DNA from: Streptomyces griseosporeus
Lineage (GTDB): Bacteria; Actinomycetota; Actinomycetes; Streptomycetales; Streptomycetaceae
NCBI RefSeq assembly: GCF_014656055.1
Contig: NZ_BNBR01000009.1
Coordinates: 229,481-293,480 of the forward strand
Length of the DNA: 64,000 nt
Direction: 5' to 3'
A program made the position numbers and the translations under genes. Positions 15,758 through 24,419 of the stretch are shown here, in pieces. Below the pieces are notes generated by a model, which saw nothing but the letters and a program-made list of their open reading frames with translations, was not told the DNA's origin and made no database searches. The first letter of the stretch is position 1; each line of letters opens with the position of its first letter.

Positions 15758-17137
15758 TCAGGTGTCGTACCGCTGGATGCGGCGGCCGTGCCCCCGGTCG
15801 ACGAGGGCGGGCAGCCGCTCCGCCAACTCCCGTACGACGGCGGGCACGTCGACGGTGAGCAGCTCGCGGTCGCGCATGAGGACGCGGCCGTCGACGATCG
15901 TCGTCCGCACGTCCGACGCGCGGGCGCTGTGCACGAGGGTCGCGGCGAGGTCGTGGACGGGCTGGGTGTGCGGCCCGGTCAGGTCGACCAGGACGAGGTC
16001 GGCCCGCCGCCCGGGCGCGATACGGCCGATGCTGTCGCCGAGGCCGACGGCGAGGGCGCTCTGCACGGTAGCGTGGTGCAGCGCCTGACGGGAGGTCAGC
16101 CAGCGGGGGTCGCCCTGGTCGGCCTTCTGGACGAGCGCGGTGAGGGCCATCGCCTCCCACATGTCGAGGGAGTTGTTGGAGGCGGCGCCGTCCGTGGCGA
16201 GCCCGACCGGCACCCCGATGGCGTTCAGGGCGCGCACGGGCGTGGTGGTGGGCCAGGCGAACTTGAGGTAGCCGCGCGGCGCGGTGGCCACGGCGATCCG
16301 GCCGGACGCGCGCTCCAGCAGCGGCAAGTCGCGGTCGAGGATGCCGGTGCCGTGGGCGATGAGCAGGTCGGTGTCGAGCAGCCCGGCACGGTCGAGGACC
16401 TCGATCGGGGTGCGGCCGTACCGCTCCAGGCTCGCCTCGGTCTGGGCGCGGTTCTCGGCGGCGTGCAGATGCACGGGCAGGCCGTGGGCGCGGGCGAGGT
16501 CGGCGGTGGCGGCGAGGTCGGCGTCGTTCACCGTGTACGGGGCGTGCGGAGCGAGGGCGGTGGTGATACGGCCCCGCGCGCCGCCTCGGTGCCGCAGCGC
16601 GAACGCCAGGGACTCCGCCCGGCCGCCCGGCCCCTGCGAGGAGAAGTAGGCCTGGCCCAGCTGGGCGCGCAGCCCGCTCTCCGCCACGGCCTCGGCGACC
16701 GCGTCCATGGCGAAGTAGTGGTCGGCGAAGCAGGTGACGCCGCCGCGGATCATCTCCGCGCAGGCCAGCCGGGCGCCCAGGGCGATGTCGCGCGGGGTGA
16801 GGTTGGACTCGACGGGCCAGACGACGTCGTTGAACCACTCCTCGGTGGGCAGGTCCTCGGCGATGCCGCGCAGGGCCACCATCGGGGCGTGAGTGTGGCA
16901 GTTGACCAGTCCGGGCAGGGCGACCTGGCCGCGGCCGTCGATGCGCTCGGCGGCGGTGATCCCGGCCGCCTTGGAGGCCGCCACGACGGCCTCGATCGTC
17001 CCGTCGCGGACGACCACGGCGGCGTCCTCGCGGAAGCCGACCCGTTCCTCCTCGTCGTGGACGAGGACGGTGCACCCGGTGACGAGAAGATCGGCGTCGG
17101 CGGTCGTCCCTGCATCCGGCCGCGGAGAGGTCGTCAT
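15758..17137 (-). CDS. Amidohydrolase of the cytosine/SAH deaminase (TRZ/ATZ) type
   Basis: A 459-aa metal-dependent hydrolase. Zinc ligands are visible in LPGLVNCHTHAPMVALRG (HxH), in LPVHLHAAEN, in the later LIAHGTG, and in GLATDGAASNNSLDMW (catalytic Asp). The start VTGCTVLVHDEE and the end ADLVLVDL...VRTTIVDGRVLM form the usual outer beta sandwich. Members deaminate adenosine derivatives, guanine, 8-oxoguanine or triazines; the AENRAQTEASLERYGRTPIE region resembles 5-methylthioadenosine/S-adenosylhomocysteine deaminases. The substrate is not certain. It is divergent from the EEP-family gene at 17303. Confidence 0.85.
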   Translation of the reverse strand: MTTSPRPDAGTTADADLLVTGCTVLVHDEEERVGFREDAAVVVRDGTIEAVVAASKAAGITAAERIDGRGQVALPGLVNCHTHAPMVALRGIAEDLPTEEWFNDVVWPVESNLTPRDIALGARLACAEMIRGGVTCFADHYFAMDAVAEAVAESGLRAQLGQAYFSSQGPGGRAESLAFALRHRGGARGRITTALAPHAPYTVNDADLAATADLARAHGLPVHLHAAENRAQTEASLERYGRTPIEVLDRAGLLDTDLLIAHGTGILDRDLPLLERASGRIAVATAPRGYLKFAWPTTTPVRALNAIGVPVGLATDGAASNNSLDMWEAMALTALVQKADQGDPRWLTSRQALHHATVQSALAVGLGDSIGRIAPGRRADLVLVDLTGPHTQPVHDLAATLVHSARASDVRTTIVDGRVLMRDRELLTVDVPAVVRELAERLPALVDRGHGRRIQRYDT

Positions 17138-17302
17138 CGGCCCAACGTACGGCGGTGTCGTCGCTCCGGGTGAGCCGAACCGCGGATCCGGTCACGTCTC
17201 TGTCGTACGGCCCGAGGCGGGGGCACCCTGAGCGCACCACACGCGTCCCCGCATCCGGTTCCGGGGTCCACAGGGACGTTCGGCTTCTGGAAGGAGCCCG
17301 GC

Positions 17303-18271
17303 ATGATCCTCGGCACCTGGAACCTCGAGAACCTGTACCGGCCGGGCGGGCCGTTCGGCCCGAAGGACGAGGCGGCGTACGGCACGAAACTCGCCCGGCT
17401 CGCCGCGGTGGTCACCGAACTCGACCCGGCGGTCCTCGGCGTGCAGGAGGTCGGCGATCCCGAGGCGCTGGACGACCTGGTGGGCCTGGTCGACGGGAGC
17501 TGGCACGTCACGCTGTCGGCGCACGCGGACAGCCGCGGCATCCGCGTCGGCGTCCTCAGCCGTACACCGCTGCGGGTGCTGGCCGACACGCGCGCGTACC
17601 CGGCCCTGCTGCGGCCGGTGCAGGCGGACGACGCGGGGCTCACCGAGGACGGCGCGGGCCGCGGTTTCCTCGCGGTGGAGACGGCGACGGCGGCCGGTCC
17701 GCTGCGGGTGGCGGTGGCGCACCTGAAGTCGAAGCTGCTGTCCTACCCGGACGGCCCCGGCGGCGGCGCCCGGTTCTTCCCGCACGACGAGGGCGAGCGT
17801 GCGCGGTACGGCGCCTACGCCCTGTTCCGGCGGGCCGCCGAGGCCGCGGCGCTGCGGGCCCTCGCCGACGAGCTGCTCGCCGGGGACGGGCGGCAACGGG
17901 ACGTGGCGGTGCTCGGCGACCTGAACGACGAGGTGCAGGCCGCCACCACGCAGATCCTGCTCGGCCCGCCCGGCTCGGAGATCGGCACGCCCGGCTTCCC
18001 TACGCCGGACCGGGGTGACGCGGCGCGCCTGTGGGACACCGCCCCGCTGATCCCCGCCGCACAGCGGTTCTCGCGGATCGACTCCGGCCGCCGCGAGCTG
18101 ATCGACCACGTGCTGGTCAGCCACCGGCTGGTCCACCGGCTGACCGGGGCGGGCACGGGACTGCCGGGCTCCGGCCCGTCCGTCCTGCCGTCGGTGGGCC
18201 CCGATCCGGCGGAGCGCAGAGGCGCGCCGGGCTCGGACCACGCGCCCGTGTGGGTGCGGGTGGGGGGCTGA
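17303..18271 (+). CDS. Endonuclease/exonuclease/phosphatase (EEP) family protein
   Basis: A 322-aa protein with the EEP fold: TWNLENLYRP (Asn ligand), LGVQEVGDPEAL (catalytic Glu), SRGIRVGVLSRTPL, VLGDLNDEV (Asp-x-Asn) and the C-terminal GSDHAPVWVRVG (Asp-His). All catalytic positions are intact. No signal peptide is seen, so it should be cytoplasmic. The family ranges from DNA exonucleases to phosphodiesterases of lipids or nucleotides, and the substrate cannot be told. ATG 17303 has AAGGAG 8 bp upstream. Confidence 0.88.
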   Translation: MILGTWNLENLYRPGGPFGPKDEAAYGTKLARLAAVVTELDPAVLGVQEVGDPEALDDLVGLVDGSWHVTLSAHADSRGIRVGVLSRTPLRVLADTRAYPALLRPVQADDAGLTEDGAGRGFLAVETATAAGPLRVAVAHLKSKLLSYPDGPGGGARFFPHDEGERARYGAYALFRRAAEAAALRALADELLAGDGRQRDVAVLGDLNDEVQAATTQILLGPPGSEIGTPGFPTPDRGDAARLWDTAPLIPAAQRFSRIDSGRRELIDHVLVSHRLVHRLTGAGTGLPGSGPSVLPSVGPDPAERRGAPGSDHAPVWVRVGG

Positions 18272-18330
18272 GCGGCGTCAGCGGCCGCTCCGGTCTGCCG
18301 GGTGGGGGTATCCGAAGGTCCGGCGTGGCC

Positions 18331-20229
18331 CTATGCGGCGACGGGCAGGCGGGGCGCGGCCGGGACGGTCGGCCCGAGCAGCTCCCGCGCCTCCTCCAAC
18401 TGGTCGAGGAGTTCGCCGAGGTGCCGCGTGTGCCGGGGAGTGAGCCGTCCGGTGTCGTCGAGGTGGACGGCGCACGCGGTCGTCGTGTCGACGAGGCGTT
18501 CGAGCAGGGTGGCGACCTCGTCGGTGCCCGCCGTGTGCCGGGCGAGAGCGGGCAGTTCGGCGGCGGAGAGCGCGATCGCCGTACGGGCCTCGGCGAGGGC
18601 CCGGTAGGCCTCACGGCGCAGGGTCCAGCGCGGGGCACGGTCCCCGCCCTGGGTCTCGGCCTCGGCCCCGGCCTCCGCCTCGCCGAGTACATGCGTGAGG
18701 TAGGCGTACGCGGCGGACGCCGCCTCCGTGAGCCGCTGGCGCACTCCCCCGCCCCGCTGCCCGGGCAGCGGCAGATGCCCGACGACGAGCACGATCGCGC
18801 ACGCCAGCAGGGTCTCGCCGATGCGTCCGGCGGACGCCTGCGGTTCGCCGCCCACCATGACCAGGGCGAGGACGAGGACGGTGACGACGGCGGTCTGCGC
18901 GGCGAAGTGCCGCGTGGCGACCGGCACCAGCGCCCCGCACACCGCGACGAGGACGACGAGGCCCTCGGGCCGCGGCAGTACGGCGGCGAACCCGGCGAAC
19001 ACGAGTGCGCCCAGCACGGTCCCGGCGGCCCGGCACAGCACCCGGGAGGCGAGCGGCCCGAGGTCGGGCTTGACGAGGAAGACGACGGTGGCGGGCAGCC
19101 AGTACCAGTGGCTGTGGTGGCCGTACCAGCGGGCATGGTGGAGCGCCTGAGCCGCGGCGACTCCGGCGCCGAAGCAGAGGGCGACCCGCAGCCCGTACTC
19201 GCGCCCGCCCCGACCGAGGACGGCCGCGAGCAGCTGCCGGGCGGTACGCCGCCGGGTGTGCAGGTCCCGCCGGCCGTCCCCACGGTCGAAGGTCTCGGCG
19301 GCGTGCAGCAGGGCGTCGTCGAGGGCGCGCAGCGCGGGGGCGGAACGGTCCGGCGCGGGCAGCGGCCCGGTGGGCGACTGCGCGCGTACGGCGGCGGCGA
19401 GCCGACGGGGCCCGGCCGCCGCCCTCGGCGAGACGGCCTCCCCGGCCCAGGCGAGGGCGGTGGCCGCCTCGGCGAGCGGCAGGGCGGCGGCGTACTGGGC
19501 GTGCAGGCGCCGTTCGGCCGCGGAGGAGGCGTAGCGGCGCAGCCGGGGCCCGGTGAGGGCGTCCTGCGCCTGATCGAGCGCGGCGGTGAGGGCGGCGCGG
19601 CGGTCCTCGGCGTGCGCGGAGCCGGCGGCGTCGAGCAGGTCGGCGATCGCGTCGTACACGCGGGCGACGGCCGCCCGTTCGCCGTCGAACCGGAAGTCGC
19701 CGCCGACCGACCCGGGCGTCGGCAGCGCGAGCCGCAGCGCCAGCAGCCAGCCGGCACCGGCGAGGAAGGCCAGCCCGCGCTGCCAGCCGCTCTCCGGCAA
19801 CGGCATCCCGGCCCCGATGGCGGCGGCGACCAGCACCTGCGTACCGGCCGCGGAGGCGACGGGCCCGACGGCGCTGACCCCGCCCGCGAGCAGCCCGAGC
19901 GCGGTGAGGAGGAGGGTGAGCGGGACGGGACCGGCGTACTGCCCGGCATACGTCCCCGCGCACAGGCCCACGGCCCCGGCCAGCGCCGGCACGCCGATCC
20001 GCTTGACGGACGCCCGCCGGCTGCCGGGCCGGTCGTTGATCCCGGCCAGCATGGCGGCGATGGCGGCGACGACACCGAGCGACACCCGCCCGAGGACCAG
20101 CGCGGCGAGCAGCAACGGCCCGGCGGCCAGAGCACCGCGCACCACCGCACTCCAGGGCACGGGCCCGCGCTGCGCGCGCAACGCGTGAGCGAGCCAGGGC
20201 GGAAGGTCGAGAAGGGGGCGGCGCGACAC
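18331..20229 (-). CDS. FUSC-family inner membrane protein
   Basis: A 632-aa membrane protein with two sets of hydrophobic helices. The N-terminal set (residues ~25-180) begins VRGALAAGPLLLAALVLGRVSLGVVAAIAAMLAG. The second set (~360-510) includes LRVALCFGAGVAAAQALHHARWYGHHSHWYWLPATVVFLVKPDLGPLASRVLCRAAGT in outline, which is the FUSC signature region. A soluble helical segment links them, and another ends the protein. Relatives export aromatic acids or other small molecules. It is convergent with the EEP gene, 59 bp apart. Confidence 0.88.
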   Translation of the reverse strand: MSRRPLLDLPPWLAHALRAQRGPVPWSAVVRGALAAGPLLLAALVLGRVSLGVVAAIAAMLAGINDRPGSRRASVKRIGVPALAGAVGLCAGTYAGQYAGPVPLTLLLTALGLLAGGVSAVGPVASAAGTQVLVAAAIGAGMPLPESGWQRGLAFLAGAGWLLALRLALPTPGSVGGDFRFDGERAAVARVYDAIADLLDAAGSAHAEDRRAALTAALDQAQDALTGPRLRRYASSAAERRLHAQYAAALPLAEAATALAWAGEAVSPRAAAGPRRLAAAVRAQSPTGPLPAPDRSAPALRALDDALLHAAETFDRGDGRRDLHTRRRTARQLLAAVLGRGGREYGLRVALCFGAGVAAAQALHHARWYGHHSHWYWLPATVVFLVKPDLGPLASRVLCRAAGTVLGALVFAGFAAVLPRPEGLVVLVAVCGALVPVATRHFAAQTAVVTVLVLALVMVGGEPQASAGRIGETLLACAIVLVVGHLPLPGQRGGGVRQRLTEAASAAYAYLTHVLGEAEAGAEAETQGGDRAPRWTLRREAYRALAEARTAIALSAAELPALARHTAGTDEVATLLERLVDTTTACAVHLDDTGRLTPRHTRHLGELLDQLEEARELLGPTVPAAPRLPVAA

Positions 20230-20499
20230 GGGGCTCCTGTCCGGACGAGGGCGGGGTGTGCCTTCGGGCGACGGTGGCCGGGCGGTGGGGTGTGTGTTCC
20301 ACCGTAGATCACGAACACGGAGGCGAAGGGACGGTCGTATTTCAGGCGTGTGACAGTCGGGCGGGAGGGCGCGTTCTTTATGAACACAAGGCCACTGCGC
20401 GGGGCGGGGCGCCCGGCAGCGTCGGGCCGTCCGGGGTGATTGTCAGTGGGGCGCTGTATCAAGGAGGTGTCACTCAGCGTAATCACGGGGGAGGTCATT

Positions 20500-21144
20500 G
20501 TGACGGAGTACGGCACTACTGCGGGCGACGAGACGGCGCGGGGGCATGTGTCGGTCGCCGGGCTGCGGGCCCGGGGCTGGACGCCCGGCATGGTGCGGCG
20601 GCTGCTCGGCGAACCGGATCTGCTGCGCCCCAACCCGGTCTCCCCGGCGGCCCCGCGGACCCGGCTGTACCGCCTGGAGCGGGTGGAGGCGGTGGAGCGC
20701 GGTGAGGAGTTCCGGGCCGTTTCGGCGGCCGCGGCGCGCCGGTCGGTCACGGCCAAGGCAGCGGCCTACCGCAGGCGGCGCGAGGTCCTGATCCGGATCG
20801 TCGCCGAGCCGATCGAGGTGCCCCGGCTGACACCCGACCGGCTGACGGCACTGGCCGTCGAGCACCGGAAACGGACGCTGGAGGAGGAGAGGCACGAGCG
20901 GCCGGACCGGACGGCGGAGCCGGCCGGCGTCGAGGACCTGGATCGCCGCACGCTGGACCGATGGAAGGTGGCCTACCTGCGCCACCAGCTGACTCGCTAC
21001 GACGAGCTGCTGGACGGGCTCGACGGCGGCACCGGCCGCGCGGGCGCCGAGGCGCTGCTGCGGCGGCGCGTGTACGAGGCCATCCGGCAGACGTACCCCG
21101 ATCTCGCGGAGGAGTGCGCGCGCCAGGTGTCGGACCCCGCGTGA
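20500..21144 (+). CDS. Hypothetical protein, possible HTH DNA-binding
   Basis: A 214-aa protein. The N-terminal stretch VAGLRARGWTPGMVRRLLGEPDLLRP resembles a small helix-turn-helix, followed by a basic helical section (SVTAKAAAYRRRREVL) and a charged helical C-terminus. GTG 20500 has GGGGAGG at 20487-20493. An alternative GTG at 20467, itself inside AAGGAGGTG, would add 11 residues. I do not recognise a named family; similar proteins in Streptomyces are annotated hypothetical. It is divergent from FUSC. Confidence 0.65.
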   Translation: MTEYGTTAGDETARGHVSVAGLRARGWTPGMVRRLLGEPDLLRPNPVSPAAPRTRLYRLERVEAVERGEEFRAVSAAAARRSVTAKAAAYRRRREVLIRIVAEPIEVPRLTPDRLTALAVEHRKRTLEEERHERPDRTAEPAGVEDLDRRTLDRWKVAYLRHQLTRYDELLDGLDGGTGRAGAEALLRRRVYEAIRQTYPDLAEECARQVSDPA

Positions 21145-21241
21145 GACCGGGGGCCGTTCGGCCCGGCGGCCCGGAAAACCGGGTGCGGGCGAGCCGGGTT
21201 CTCACGGACGATCGGGGGTCGGCGCACGCTGTGCCGCCGAT

Positions 21242-21298
21242 CCATCGATCCGTCGATGAGCCATTGAGTCGATGAGTCGATGAGTCGTCCATCGATCC
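21242..21298. repeat. GTCGATGA and CCATCGATCC short repeats
   Basis: GTCGATGAG occurs at 21252, 21268 and 21276 (the last two in tandem with an 8-bp period), flanked by CCATCGATCC at 21242 and 21289. The cluster sits in the spacer just upstream of ridA. It could be a decayed duplication or a regulatory array. Confidence 0.55.
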
Positions 21299-21336
21299 GC
21301 CGTCCCTCGATCCGTCGCTCGCAAGGAGCCGCCCGC

Positions 21337-21750
21337 ATGATCCGGCGCGTCACCGTCCCCGGCCTCTTCCCACCCCCCGTCTACTCGCACGCCTCGGTCG
21401 TCGAGGCCGGCACGAAGCTGGCCTTCCTCGCCGGTTCGGTGCCCCTCGACGCCGACGGGAAGCTGGTCGGCGACGGCGACCCCGTACGGCAGGCCGAGCA
21501 GGTGCTGCGCAACCTGCGGGAGCAACTGCGCGCCGTCGGCAGCGACTTGGAGCACGTCGTGGTGACCGACGTGCACGTCGTGAGTGCCGACACCGCGGTG
21601 CTCTCCGCCGTGTGGGACGTCGTCGAGGCGTCCGGGCTGAGCGCCGGGCCGCACTCTTCGACGCTGCTCGGGGTGGCCTGCCTCGGCTACCCCGGGCAGC
21701 TCGTGGAGATCACGGCCACGGCCGTCGTACCGGAGGGTGACAGCCGGTGA
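21337..21750 (+). CDS. RidA-family deaminase-like protein
   Basis: A 137-aa member of the YjgF/RidA family. Conserved parts include YSHASVVEAGTKLAFLAGSVPLDADGKLVG, QAEQVLRNLREQLRAVGSDLEHVV and the end LVEITATAVVPEG. The canonical C-terminal Arg that binds the carboxylate in RidA proper is not obvious near CLGYPGQLVEI, so this may be a Rid subgroup without imine deaminase activity. ATG 21337 has AAGGAG upstream. Its stop overlaps the GNAT gene start. Confidence 0.85.
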   Translation: MIRRVTVPGLFPPPVYSHASVVEAGTKLAFLAGSVPLDADGKLVGDGDPVRQAEQVLRNLREQLRAVGSDLEHVVVTDVHVVSADTAVLSAVWDVVEASGLSAGPHSSTLLGVACLGYPGQLVEITATAVVPEGDSR

Positions 21751-22229
21751 GTTCGGGACAGGCGCCGTCGGGCGTCACGCTGCGCCGGGCCGTACCCGCG
21801 GACGCCGGTGCCCTCGCCGATGTCTATCTGCGGTCGTTCACCGCCGCGCTGCCCACGGTCGTCCGGCCCCGGTCCGACGACGAGGTGCGGGCCTACCTGC
21901 GGGACGTGGTCGTGCCGCACCGGGAGACGTGGGTGGCCGAGGCAGCCGACGGCGGCGGGCGGCGGATCGTGGGTCTGATGGTGCTCGGCGACGGCGCCCT
22001 GCTCTCCCAGCTGTACCTCGACCCCGACTGGCGGGGGCGTGGCATCGGGGACCGCTTCGTCACCCTCGCCAAGGAACGCCGGCCCGGCGGCCTGGAGTTG
22101 TGGACGTTCCAGGTGAACACACCCGCCCACCGGTTCTACGAGCGGCACGGCTTCGTCGCCGTCGAGTCCACCGACGGCAGCGGGAACGAGGAACGGGAAC
22201 CGGACGTGCGGTACGTCTGGACGCCGTGA
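21747..22229 (+). CDS. GNAT-family N-acetyltransferase
   Basis: A 160-aa GNAT enzyme. It opens with VTLRRAVPADAGALADVYLRSF; the acetyl-CoA motif A is LSQLYLDPDWRGRGIGDRFV (R-x2-GxG/A variant RGRGIG), and motif B ends NTPAHRFYERHGFVAVE. GTG 21747 overlaps the ridA stop by four bases, indicating coupled translation. The acceptor substrate is not known. Confidence 0.88.
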   Translation: MSSGQAPSGVTLRRAVPADAGALADVYLRSFTAALPTVVRPRSDDEVRAYLRDVVVPHRETWVAEAADGGGRRIVGLMVLGDGALLSQLYLDPDWRGRGIGDRFVTLAKERRPGGLELWTFQVNTPAHRFYERHGFVAVESTDGSGNEEREPDVRYVWTP

Positions 22230-22317
22230 GGCCACGCCATCGCGCGGGGTGGCGGGACGACGGGGACGCGGGAGCGGGGCCCTCCGGTGAGCGCCGTGAC
22301 TGTCACCGCCCCTCCTG

Positions 22318-23052
22318 TCACCGCCCCTCCTCGCGATGGGGCAGCCCCGCGGCTTGCGCCGCCGTGCGCAGCACGTCCCGGAGCATGTCGGGGGTGAGCC
22401 GGCCGGTGAAGGTGTTGCGCTGACTCACATGGAAGCAGCCGAACAGCTCCAGGCCGTCGTGGCCCTCCAGCACCGCCCGGGCGCCGTGCGCGAAGGCCGG
22501 ACGGGGCCGGGGCACCGCCCAGCCCGCCTCGGCGAACGCGGGCAACGCGGCCTGCCAGCCGAACGCCCCGAGCACCACCACCGCCCGCAGCGTCGGCCGC
22601 AGCAGCCGCAGCTCCTGCACGAGCCACGGCCGGCAGGTGTCCCGCTCCTCGGGCGTGGGCCGGTTGGCCGGGGGTGCGCAGTGCACCGGGGCCGTGACCC
22701 GGACCCCGTACAGCTCCAGCCCGTCACCCGCGCTCACCGACGTCGGCTGGGAGGCGAGCCCCACGTCGTACAGCGCCTGGTAGAGCACGTCGCCGGAACG
22801 GTCTCCGGTGAACATCCGGCCGGTCCGGTTGCCGCCGTGCGCCGCCGGGGCGAGGCCGACGATCAGCAGCCGGGCGTCCGCCGGCCCGAACCCGGGCACC
22901 GGCCGCCCCCAGTACGTCCAGTCGGCGAACGCGGCCCGCTTCGTGCGCGCCACCTCCTCCCGCCAGTCGACGAGCCGGGGACAGGCCCGGCATCCGGCGA
23001 CCCGCCGGTCGAGCTCGGGAAGACCTGCGGGGGAAGGACGGGCGGCACTCAT
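22318..23052 (-). CDS. Uracil-DNA glycosylase, family 5 (UdgB-like)
   Basis: A 244-aa DNA repair enzyme that removes uracil and related bases from DNA. Iron-sulfur cysteines begin at CRACPRLVDWR; the active-site motif is LLIVGLAPAAHGGNRTGR (GLAPAAHGGNRTGRMF is the family 5 hallmark, with Ala in place of the catalytic Asp or Asn of other families). VTAPVHCAPPANRPTPEE supplies further cysteines, and the DNA-intercalation motif is HVSQRNTFTGRLT. I chose ATG 23052 (MSAARPSPAG); the upstream open frame is antisense to the next gene. It is divergent from the S4-domain gene, 58 bp away. Confidence 0.9.
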   Translation of the reverse strand: MSAARPSPAGLPELDRRVAGCRACPRLVDWREEVARTKRAAFADWTYWGRPVPGFGPADARLLIVGLAPAAHGGNRTGRMFTGDRSGDVLYQALYDVGLASQPTSVSAGDGLELYGVRVTAPVHCAPPANRPTPEERDTCRPWLVQELRLLRPTLRAVVVLGAFGWQAALPAFAEAGWAVPRPRPAFAHGARAVLEGHDGLELFGCFHVSQRNTFTGRLTPDMLRDVLRTAAQAAGLPHREEGR

Positions 23053-23110
23053 GTCTCCACCGTAGGAAACCGCTCGGATGCGTGCCGCGCGGGGAGCTAA
23101 GGTCGGGGAC

Positions 23111-23797
23111 ATGGTTGCTGAAGGTACGGACCACCCCCCGACGGACGACACGCCCGAGCCCGAGCGCACCGGCATGGACCTGCCCGGCACGGCCGCCTCC
23201 ACCGCCCGGGACGCCACCACCGGTACGGGCACTGCCACCAGCACCGACGCCGGCACGGGCACTCGCACCATTGGAACGGACGCCGGTCAGCCCGACGACG
23301 CGAAGATCGCCGCCGCGGTGGCCGCCGCCGAGGCCGCGGCTCCGGCGAACGGCGAGTCGGTCCGTATCGACAGCTGGATCTGGTCCGTACGCCTGGTCAA
23401 GACCCGCTCCCTCGGCTCCGCCGCCTGCAAGGGCGGTCATGTCCGTGTGAACGGCGAGCGGGTGAAGCCAGCGCACTCGGTCCGGATCGGCGACGAGGTA
23501 CGGCTGCGGAACGAGGGCCGCGAGCGGGTCGTCGTCGTGAAGCGGCTGATCCGCAAGCGGGTGGGCGCTCCCGTGGCCGCCCAGTGCTACATCGACAACA
23601 GCCCGCCGCCCCCGCCGCGCGAGGCCGTCGCCCCGGCCGGCATCCGCGACCGCGGCGCGGGCCGCCCCACCAAGCGCGACCGCCGCGAGCTGGAACGGCT
23701 GCGCGGCCTGGGCGCACCCGGCTGGCCGGGCGGCCCCGGCGCTGGGCCGGGGCCGGGGCCGGCGAGCGGTGGCCGGGGACGGGCCGGAGGGCGCTGA
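23111..23797 (+). CDS. S4-domain RNA-binding protein (Hsp15/RqcP-like)
   Basis: A 228-aa protein. After a Thr/Ala-rich N-terminal tail of about 75 residues comes an S4 RNA-binding domain: RIDSWIWSVRLVKTRSLGSAACKGGHVRVNGERVKPAHSVRIGDEVRLR in outline. The C-terminus is basic and Gly/Pro-rich (GRPTKRDRRELERLRG). Hsp15-type proteins rescue stalled 50S subunits carrying peptidyl-tRNA; the long tails are typical of Streptomyces members. ATG 23111 fits the start of the tail. It ends 4 bp from the convergent DoxX gene. Confidence 0.85.
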   Translation: MVAEGTDHPPTDDTPEPERTGMDLPGTAASTARDATTGTGTATSTDAGTGTRTIGTDAGQPDDAKIAAAVAAAEAAAPANGESVRIDSWIWSVRLVKTRSLGSAACKGGHVRVNGERVKPAHSVRIGDEVRLRNEGRERVVVVKRLIRKRVGAPVAAQCYIDNSPPPPPREAVAPAGIRDRGAGRPTKRDRRELERLRGLGAPGWPGGPGAGPGPGPASGGRGRAGGR

Positions 23798-23801
23798 CCG
23801 G

Positions 23802-24296
23802 TCACCCCTGCCGCCGCAGCCACGCCACCAGCTCCGCGTTGTGCCCCCGGCGGGCCCAGGCGATGAGGACGAGCGGGACCATCAGGATCAGCGGCGTCGC
23901 CGCGTTCTCCCCGTCGAAGACGCTGAGCTGGACGACGAACGCGCCCACCATCAGCCCGCTGAGGGCCGTCGCCGCCAGGGACTGGAGCACCGGGACGAGC
24001 AGCGCCACCGCCCCGGCCAGTTCCAGTGCGCCGATGGTGTACATGCCCGCGCTGCCCCAGCCGATCTTGTCGAAGGCCTCCGCCGCGGTCGGGTGCGCGA
24101 TCAGCTTCGGCAGAGCGCTCGCGAGCCCGAAGAACAGAGCGAGCAGCACCTGCACTGCGCGCAGCGCGGCCCGGGCGCGGCGCCCCCGCGTGGGGGCGGC
24201 CTCGGCGACGGCCGTACGGGACGAGGCGGCGGAAGCGCTCGTGACCGGAGCCGTGGCGGCGGGAGAGGCGGTGACGGGAGCGGTGGTCTCGGACAT
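23802..24296 (-). CDS. DoxX-family membrane protein
   Basis: A 164-aa protein with four hydrophobic helices, starting with VQVLLALFFGLASALPKLIAHPTAAEAFDKIGWG, then GALELAGAVALLVPVLQSLAATAL, GLMVGAFVVQLSV and LILMVPLVLIAWARRGH. This is the DoxX pattern. An N-terminal Ala/Thr-rich cytoplasmic tail precedes it. ATG 24296 (MSETTAPVT) has GGAGACCCCC just upstream on the minus strand. Function is unknown; DoxX proteins are linked to redox or membrane homeostasis. Confidence 0.82.
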   Translation of the reverse strand: MSETTAPVTASPAATAPVTSASAASSRTAVAEAAPTRGRRARAALRAVQVLLALFFGLASALPKLIAHPTAAEAFDKIGWGSAGMYTIGALELAGAVALLVPVLQSLAATALSGLMVGAFVVQLSVFDGENAATPLILMVPLVLIAWARRGHNAELVAWLRRQG

Positions 24297-24419
24297 GGGG
24301 GTCTCCTGCGGGAAGCGGTCCATGCTGGTGTCACAGAGGTAGACCGGCACTCGCCCCGAAACTCATCGCGGCCGGCCCAAGTCATCGCCTCCGACGGGCC
24401 GTCCGCCGCCCCCGCCGCG

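Noticed and set aside
18117..20756. 879-aa minus-strand frame and 758-aa plus-strand frame over FUSC
   Set aside because: Both are compositional shadows of the FUSC gene, rich in Pro/Arg/Ser or Gly/Gln, without recognisable domains.
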